From: Candidatus Heimdallarchaeota archaeon
Lineage (GTDB): Archaea; Asgardarchaeota; Heimdallarchaeia; Heimdallarchaeales; Kariarchaeaceae
Length of the DNA stretch: 9,704 nt
Direction: 5' to 3'
Assembly: GCA_030668165.1 (NCBI GenBank)
Contig: DAOUUM010000073.1
Span: 1 to 9,704 of the forward strand
A model generated the notes under the pieces. It was not told the origin of the DNA. It worked only from the letters and a program-made list of their open reading frames with translations, and did not search any database. The position numbers and the translations under genes were made by a program. How positions within the stretch are numbered: the first letter of the stretch is position 1; each line of letters begins with the position of its first letter. Shown here piece after piece: positions 6,444 to 9,704 of the stretch.

Positions 6444-7352
6444 CTACTGAGCTTCGATGAAAATCTTGTCCTTGGTTACCTTCTCAAATTTGGCTTCCAA
6501 AGCTTCTTCAATACTATCTATCAGCTCTCCAATATTGGTATTCTCATACTCATCCTTGAATTTGACATCGATGGCAAGTATCATCTCATCCACACCCATC
6601 AACATAGTTCTCATTTTCTGGATCGCCTCAACCTCTTTTAGTTGACTAACATATTCGTAGATCGCTTTTTGAACTCGAGGCGCAACTGCCTTGCCTATGA
6701 GGTAGGTTCTGTTCTCATATGCCAGAAGTAATCCACCAGTTATCAGAAGTACACCAATGATCAATGAGGTAATACCATCGTAAATGGGATTCTCAGTGAA
6801 AAAGGCAACCATTAATCCGATAAATGCAATTGATAGACCTGCGAGAGCAAGTGAATCCTCAACCAGTAACGAATTCAGTACTGGATCCTGAAGATCATCA
6901 AGTGCTTCTATAAATGAATCAGAGTTCAATTCTCTTTGATGTGCTTTTGCCTCTCTATAAGCTGCTCGAAGTGCAAATGATTCCAATATAATCGCTATAA
7001 AAAGAGCGACTATGTTATAGATAAGGTGATCAGAATCAAGTTCATGACCCCCATGCAGTATGATATCCAGACCCTCTAAAAATGCATACATACCTGAAAC
7101 TCCGAATATTAGGACGGCAACAACAAATGCCCAGAAAAAGGTTGATTTGGAATAACCAAACTGATGCTCTAGATCCGGATCCTTCTTGCTTCTTCTGATC
7201 CCTAGAACTAGTAATATCTGATTAAATGTATCTGCCAGACTATGAGCTGCCTCAGCCATCATAGTTGCGGATCCACTGATTGTACCCAAAATTGCTTTTA
7301 CAATAGCAATCGTAAAATTGGCAACCAATGCTGCTTTTAAAGAACCTGCCAT
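6444..7352 (-). CDS. Cation diffusion facilitator, ZnT9-like
   Basis: A 302-residue integral membrane transporter of the CDF family, which exports divalent metals such as Zn2+ from the cytosol, usually by proton exchange. About six hydrophobic segments span residues 5-225, followed by a soluble C-terminal domain (about 230-302) of the ferredoxin-like CDF type (MLMGVDEMILAIDVKF). In the second membrane helix HSLADTFNQ supplies H37 and D41. In the fifth, LLVEDSLALAG gives E165/D166 where bacterial YiiP-type proteins have HxxxD; this ED form, with DPVLNSLLVEDS before it, resembles the SLC30A9/ZnT9 branch. FGYSKSTFFWAF is also typical of that branch. The start is ATG 7352, supported by a TATA-like box 24-31 nt upstream. 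It is the last gene of the minus-strand run and is probably transcribed separately from trmY. Metal specificity cannot be read from sequence. Confidence 0.92.
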   Translation of the reverse strand: MAGSLKAALVANFTIAIVKAILGTISGSATMMAEAAHSLADTFNQILLVLGIRRSKKDPDLEHQFGYSKSTFFWAFVVAVLIFGVSGMYAFLEGLDIILHGGHELDSDHLIYNIVALFIAIILESFALRAAYREAKAHQRELNSDSFIEALDDLQDPVLNSLLVEDSLALAGLSIAFIGLMVAFFTENPIYDGITSLIIGVLLITGGLLLAYENRTYLIGKAVAPRVQKAIYEYVSQLKEVEAIQKMRTMLMGVDEMILAIDVKFKDEYENTNIGELIDSIEEALEAKFEKVTKDKIFIEAQ

Positions 7353-7375
7353 GGTTGACTCGAAGAAACACTTGG

Positions 7376-7383
7376 ATTTAAAA
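7376..7383 (-). promoter_or_regulatory. TATA-like box for the CDF transporter
   Basis: On the minus strand this reads TTTTAAAT and lies 24-31 nt before the ATG at 7352, the spacing expected for a leaderless archaeal transcript. The 76-nt gap after trmY otherwise holds only A/T-rich sequence. Confidence 0.45.
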
Positions 7384-7428
7384 TTTATTTATTGTGAATT
7401 ATTAAATGAACAGGACTTTGCAGTATAA

Positions 7429-7980
7429 TTATTTTAATGAGATTAATTGCCTCAAAAAGATTATGGACTGGCTTGCGAGCATTGAGTCAGATCCCAGACT
7501 AATAGAATGTGATATTGAATTACTTGATCTGATATATTCAATGAGTTGCTTCCTGTCATCATCAGCAAGATCACTCTGAGCACCCAGCACCACCAATGAA
7601 TCTTTTATCTCTTCAATCACTGAATTTTTATTGATATTCACACCATCTTCATCAAGAAAGCAGATTGAAGGGGAGGAGATTGATCCTAGCAACTCAGCAA
7701 GGGAGGTTTTATTGAATACTTTCTCCCAGTTCTTCTCAAGATTATGTGCAAGGGATACCTCATCCTCATTATTAGTATTTTTGTCCCAATTGAACCAACC
7801 ATTTCCATCTCCCTTGATATAGCAATAGATCTCATCTACACTGGTATCGGTTGAATGTATGAACCGGGTGGCTGCCAGTATCGATCTGAGTAGGATATCA
7901 AACCTTCCCAACTCTGTTAGGCTCTTCATGTTAACATTGACAAAGGGTTGGGCTCTCTGGCTAATTATTAGAAATTTCAT
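7429..7980 (-). CDS. trmY: tRNA (pseudouridine-54 N1)-methyltransferase, TrmY family
   Basis: TrmY is a SPOUT-class enzyme that uses S-adenosylmethionine to methylate N1 of pseudouridine 54 in the T-loop of archaeal tRNAs. The 183-residue length is near the family's usual size of about 200. Family blocks are visible in order: SLTELGRFDILLRSILAATRF (20-40), which corresponds to the GRMDLLCR region; ICFLDEDGVNI (106-116); VLGAQSDLADDD (131-142), where most members have a (V/I)LGDH-type turn; and SLGSDSMLASQSI (161-173), the end of the trefoil knot that forms the SAM pocket. The LGDH-to-LGAQ change and divergent middle (KGDGNGWFNWD) make it a diverged member, so exact target specificity is inferred. 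The start is ATG 7980, 6 nt after the stop of the GlmU-like gene, so the two are almost certainly co-transcribed. Confidence 0.8.
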   Translation of the reverse strand: MKFLIISQRAQPFVNVNMKSLTELGRFDILLRSILAATRFIHSTDTSVDEIYCYIKGDGNGWFNWDKNTNNEDEVSLAHNLEKNWEKVFNKTSLAELLGSISSPSICFLDEDGVNINKNSVIEEIKDSLVVLGAQSDLADDDRKQLIEYIRSSNSISHSISLGSDSMLASQSIIFLRQLISLK

Positions 7981-7986
7981 TTTGTT

Positions 7987-9201
7987 TTATTTTTTAATTC
8001 TACCAGAAACACTGGTGTTGGGTTCTATTACCACATCCGTATCTACGATAGTACCAGGTTGTAGTGAGACGTGGACTCCAACTTGTGAACGGGGTCCAAT
8101 CACTGCACCGAATTTGCTTATTGGGATGGTAACCTCTTCACCCTGGATCTCCATGATAATGGGAGCCTTTGGTATGGGTAGATTGATTGTGATTGCCCCA
8201 GAATGAACTGTGGAATGGGGGCCGACGATACTGGTGCCAATATATGAAAGTCTAGCAATTGATGCACCCTTCATTATAATTGATGATTTAATCTCACAAC
8301 CCATGCCGATCTTTGCAGCATCCGATATTATGGCATGGTTCCGGATTAGTGTATTATTTCCTATGAAAGTGTCACGCCCCACGTAAACTGGTCCTTTGAT
8401 TATTGTACCATTGAGTATTTCAGCACCTGCTTCGATAATAACCGGACCTTTGATATCGACATTATCCTCAATATAAGCATTGGCAGATATTCTTGAGTGG
8501 TCTAACTGGTCGAGAAGGAATTTACTGGCTGTCAATAGATCCCACGGCCTGCCGATATCAATCCATACCTCGTTCCAGATCCCTGCTGCAATCTTGTTAC
8601 CATCCTTGATGAACTCGTTCAATGATTGGTTGAAACCAAATCCTTTGTGGAGGTACTCGAAGATCTTATTTGACAGTACAAATACACCCGCAATCACATA
8701 GTGAGAAGAAGAACCCTCATCTCCTTCATCAATTATACTTTCAACAAAACCAGAGGCATCAAGTCTTATCACTCCAAAGTCCAATACTTCCATCTGGAGG
8801 GTGACTGCAACGGCCATATCTACCCCGGACGATCCGATGGCATTTAGGGTTCTTGATAGTATCTCTGGGCTACATATTATGTCAGAATGCAGAAGTATGA
8901 ATTGCTCCTCGTTGGATACAAATGATTCCGCAGCCCGGATTGCTCCGGATATCTCTGGTTCCATCTGTTCGGCATAGGTAATACTGACCCCAAAAGCCCT
9001 CCCATCCCTGAAATAGTTTTTGATTTCAGTATTATCCTTGGAAACAACTATACAGATCTCCGTGATACCATTATGAATCAATCGATCTATGGCAAATTGT
9101 AGGAGGGGCTTATCGAGGATTTTAATCATTGGTTTTGAGATCGCGTCGGTGATTGGTCGTAATGCCTCACCTTCACCGGCTGCAAGAATAATTGCCTTCA
9201 T
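7987..9201 (-). CDS. GlmU-like sugar-1-phosphate nucleotidylyltransferase with beta-helix domain
   Basis: A 404-residue two-domain protein. Residues 1-230 form a Rossmann-like nucleotidyltransferase: LAAGEGEALRP (6-16), SKPMI with K23, D107 in LLHSDI as probable metal ligand, and VWIDIGRPWDLL near the domain end. From about 235 hexapeptide repeats form a left-handed beta helix (for example YIEDNVDIKGPVIIEAGAEI and SYIGTSIVGPHSTVHSG), where archaeal homologues carry acyl- or acetyltransferase activity. Likely job: making UDP-GlcNAc or a related nucleotide sugar from GlcN-1-phosphate. Divergent pairing with glmS supports an amino-sugar role; dTTP:glucose-1-phosphate-type specificity is the main alternative. 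The usual arginine of GxG(T/E)RLxP is replaced by Ala (A13). The start is ATG 9201, with a TATA-like box 27-34 nt upstream; a TTG at 9213 would add MKLK but is less likely. Confidence 0.88.
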   Translation of the reverse strand: MKAIILAAGEGEALRPITDAISKPMIKILDKPLLQFAIDRLIHNGITEICIVVSKDNTEIKNYFRDGRAFGVSITYAEQMEPEISGAIRAAESFVSNEEQFILLHSDIICSPEILSRTLNAIGSSGVDMAVAVTLQMEVLDFGVIRLDASGFVESIIDEGDEGSSSHYVIAGVFVLSNKIFEYLHKGFGFNQSLNEFIKDGNKIAAGIWNEVWIDIGRPWDLLTASKFLLDQLDHSRISANAYIEDNVDIKGPVIIEAGAEILNGTIIKGPVYVGRDTFIGNNTLIRNHAIISDAAKIGMGCEIKSSIIMKGASIARLSYIGTSIVGPHSTVHSGAITINLPIPKAPIIMEIQGEEVTIPISKFGAVIGPRSQVGVHVSLQPGTIVDTDVVIEPNTSVSGRIKK

Positions 9202-9227
9202 CTTCAACTTCAATTTTGCATTATCAC

Positions 9228-9235
9228 ATTAAAAA
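9228..9235 (-). promoter_or_regulatory. TATA-like box for the GlmU-like/trmY operon
   Basis: Reads TTTTTAAT on the minus strand, 27-34 nt before the ATG at 9201, as expected for a leaderless archaeal transcript. It is part of a 13-nt sequence repeated exactly 70 nt further upstream. Confidence 0.45.
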
Positions 9236-9310
9236 CAGATTCACAGTGAATAGGAATAAAAATGAAGTTTTGTTTTCTATATTTGGTATTTAGACGGATT
9301 AAAAACAGAT
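9228..9310. repeat. Perfect 13-nt direct repeat, 70-nt period
   Basis: ATTAAAAACAGAT occurs at 9228-9240 and again at 9298-9310 with no mismatch. The flanking bases differ, so this is a short repeated element and not a longer duplication. The copy nearer the gene contains the proposed TATA box; the farther copy could be a second promoter or a regulator site. Confidence 0.6.
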
Positions 9311-9318
9311 GCTAATTA

Positions 9319-9341
9319 TTTTCCATTAATTAACTGGAAAA
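9319..9341. promoter_or_regulatory. Inverted repeat near the middle of the divergent region
   Basis: TTTTCCA at 9319-9325 pairs with TGGAAAA at 9335-9341 across a 9-nt spacer that is itself nearly palindromic (TTAATTAA plus C). The arms are perfect. A symmetric site midway between two divergent starts is a good candidate operator for a dimeric regulator, but no regulator gene is in the window. Confidence 0.4.
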
Positions 9342-9343
9342 AG

Positions 9344-9361
9344 TAGGAATTCATAGGAATT
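9344..9361. repeat. Tandem TAGGAATT pair, 10-nt period
   Basis: TAGGAATT occurs at 9344-9351 and 9354-9361, a spacing of one DNA helical turn. The pair follows directly after the inverted repeat. Same-face spacing suits cooperative protein binding, but so short a repeat in A/T-rich DNA may be chance. Confidence 0.35.
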
Positions 9362-9427
9362 TATTTAATAGAAAATTCAAACTAAACTGATAGCAGTAAT
9401 TATTTTTGTGTACAATATCTTAACAAA

Positions 9428-9437
9428 TTTATTAATA
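9428..9437 (+). promoter_or_regulatory. TATA-like box for glmS
   Basis: TTTATTAATA lies 32-41 nt before the glmS ATG, which would place the transcript start within about 5-12 nt of the start codon. The glmS start itself is fixed by the need for Cys at position 2. Confidence 0.4.
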
Positions 9438-9468
9438 CATGAATAATTGCGTTTGAGGACTATAGTAG

Positions 9469-9704
9469 ATGTGTGGAATTATTGGAATCACTAGAAATTC
9501 AAGTGATGGGAATATTGGTAAGCAGATCTACGATGCCCTGACCCGTCTCGAATACAGAGGATATGACTCGGTAGGCATTGCCGTTATTGATGATGAAAAA
9601 ATTGAGGTTCACAAGGATAAGGGGCCTATCGGAGTTGTGGGTGATAATCTACAATTCAAAAAATTGACTGGTATGACAGCTATAGGTCATAGTCGCTGGG
9701 CAAC
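9469..9704 (+). CDS. glmS: Glutamine-fructose-6-phosphate aminotransferase (GlmS), N-terminal part
   Basis: The first 78 codons of GlmS, cut by the window end. GlmS makes glucosamine-6-phosphate from fructose-6-phosphate and glutamine, the entry step to UDP-GlcNAc. The frame starts MCGIIG, so Cys2 becomes the N-terminal nucleophile of the class II glutaminase domain after Met removal. TRLEYRGYDSVGIA (about 25-38) and GHSRWAT at the very end are signature blocks of this glutaminase. The RLEYRGYDS form separates GlmS from the related purine enzyme PurF and from asparagine synthetase. The sugar isomerase domains lie beyond the window. It is divergent from the GlmU-like gene across a repeat-rich 255-nt region, consistent with shared control of amino-sugar supply. 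Confidence 0.95.
   Translation, partial: MCGIIGITRNSSDGNIGKQIYDALTRLEYRGYDSVGIAVIDDEKIEVHKDKGPIGVVGDNLQFKKLTGMTAIGHSRWA

Larger units (their letters stand above)
9214..9468. promoter_or_regulatory. Divergent promoter region of the GlmU-like gene and glmS
   Basis: A 255-nt A/T-rich gap with no gene. It holds a TATA-like box for the minus-strand gene (9228-9235), one for glmS (9428-9437), a 13-nt direct repeat, a 7-bp inverted repeat near the middle and a tandem TAGGAATT pair. The number of repeated elements suggests regulated and possibly coordinated transcription of the two amino-sugar genes. Confidence 0.55.

Noticed and set aside
7859..8701. Plus-strand open frames over the GlmU-like gene (7859-8206, 8480-8701)
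   Set aside because: They are antisense to well-conserved nucleotidyltransferase and beta-helix sequence.

Overview
The window is AT-rich and reads as archaeal chromosome. The clearest archaeal signs are a TrmY-family tRNA pseudouridine-54 N1-methyltransferase, a sugar-1-phosphate nucleotidylyltransferase with a left-handed beta-helix tail next to a glmS start, and TATA-like elements about 25-35 nt ahead of several start codons with no Shine-Dalgarno sequence. Arg is written largely with AGA/AGG. A leucine-rich-repeat protein, a multi-zinc-knuckle protein with a PH/GRAM-like segment, a long eukaryote-type urocanase and a ZnT9-like zinc transporter together suggest an Asgard lineage, possibly Heimdallarchaeia-like. 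That placement is inference and not proven here.

Layout. 1-559 (+) is the C-terminal part of a leucine-rich-repeat protein whose start lies upstream of the window. 560-2050 is an accessory-looking stretch in which strand alternates: an unrecognised minus-strand protein with a threonine repeat, a small unrecognised plus-strand protein fired from what looks like a shared promoter, and a minus-strand gene remnant with in-frame stops. 2051-6408 (+) holds a cysteine-rich protein with a PH/GRAM-like segment, a metallo-beta-lactamase-fold hydrolase and urocanate hydratase. 6444-9201 (-) holds, in transcription order, a GlmU-like nucleotidylyltransferase, trmY (6 nt later) and a cation diffusion facilitator with its own promoter. 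9214-9468 is a divergent regulatory region with repeats. 9469 to the end (+) is the N-terminal glutaminase part of glmS, cut by the window edge.

How the genes fit together. GlmS makes glucosamine-6-phosphate and the GlmU-like enzyme probably makes UDP-GlcNAc from the derived GlcN-1-phosphate, so the divergent pair is a coherent amino-sugar unit that probably feeds glycosylation; a GlmM-type mutase is not in view. TrmY travels with the nucleotidylyltransferase as a short operon. Urocanase implies histidine breakdown, but no hutH, hutI or hutG homologue is present nearby. No tRNA, rRNA, CRISPR array or insertion sequence was seen.
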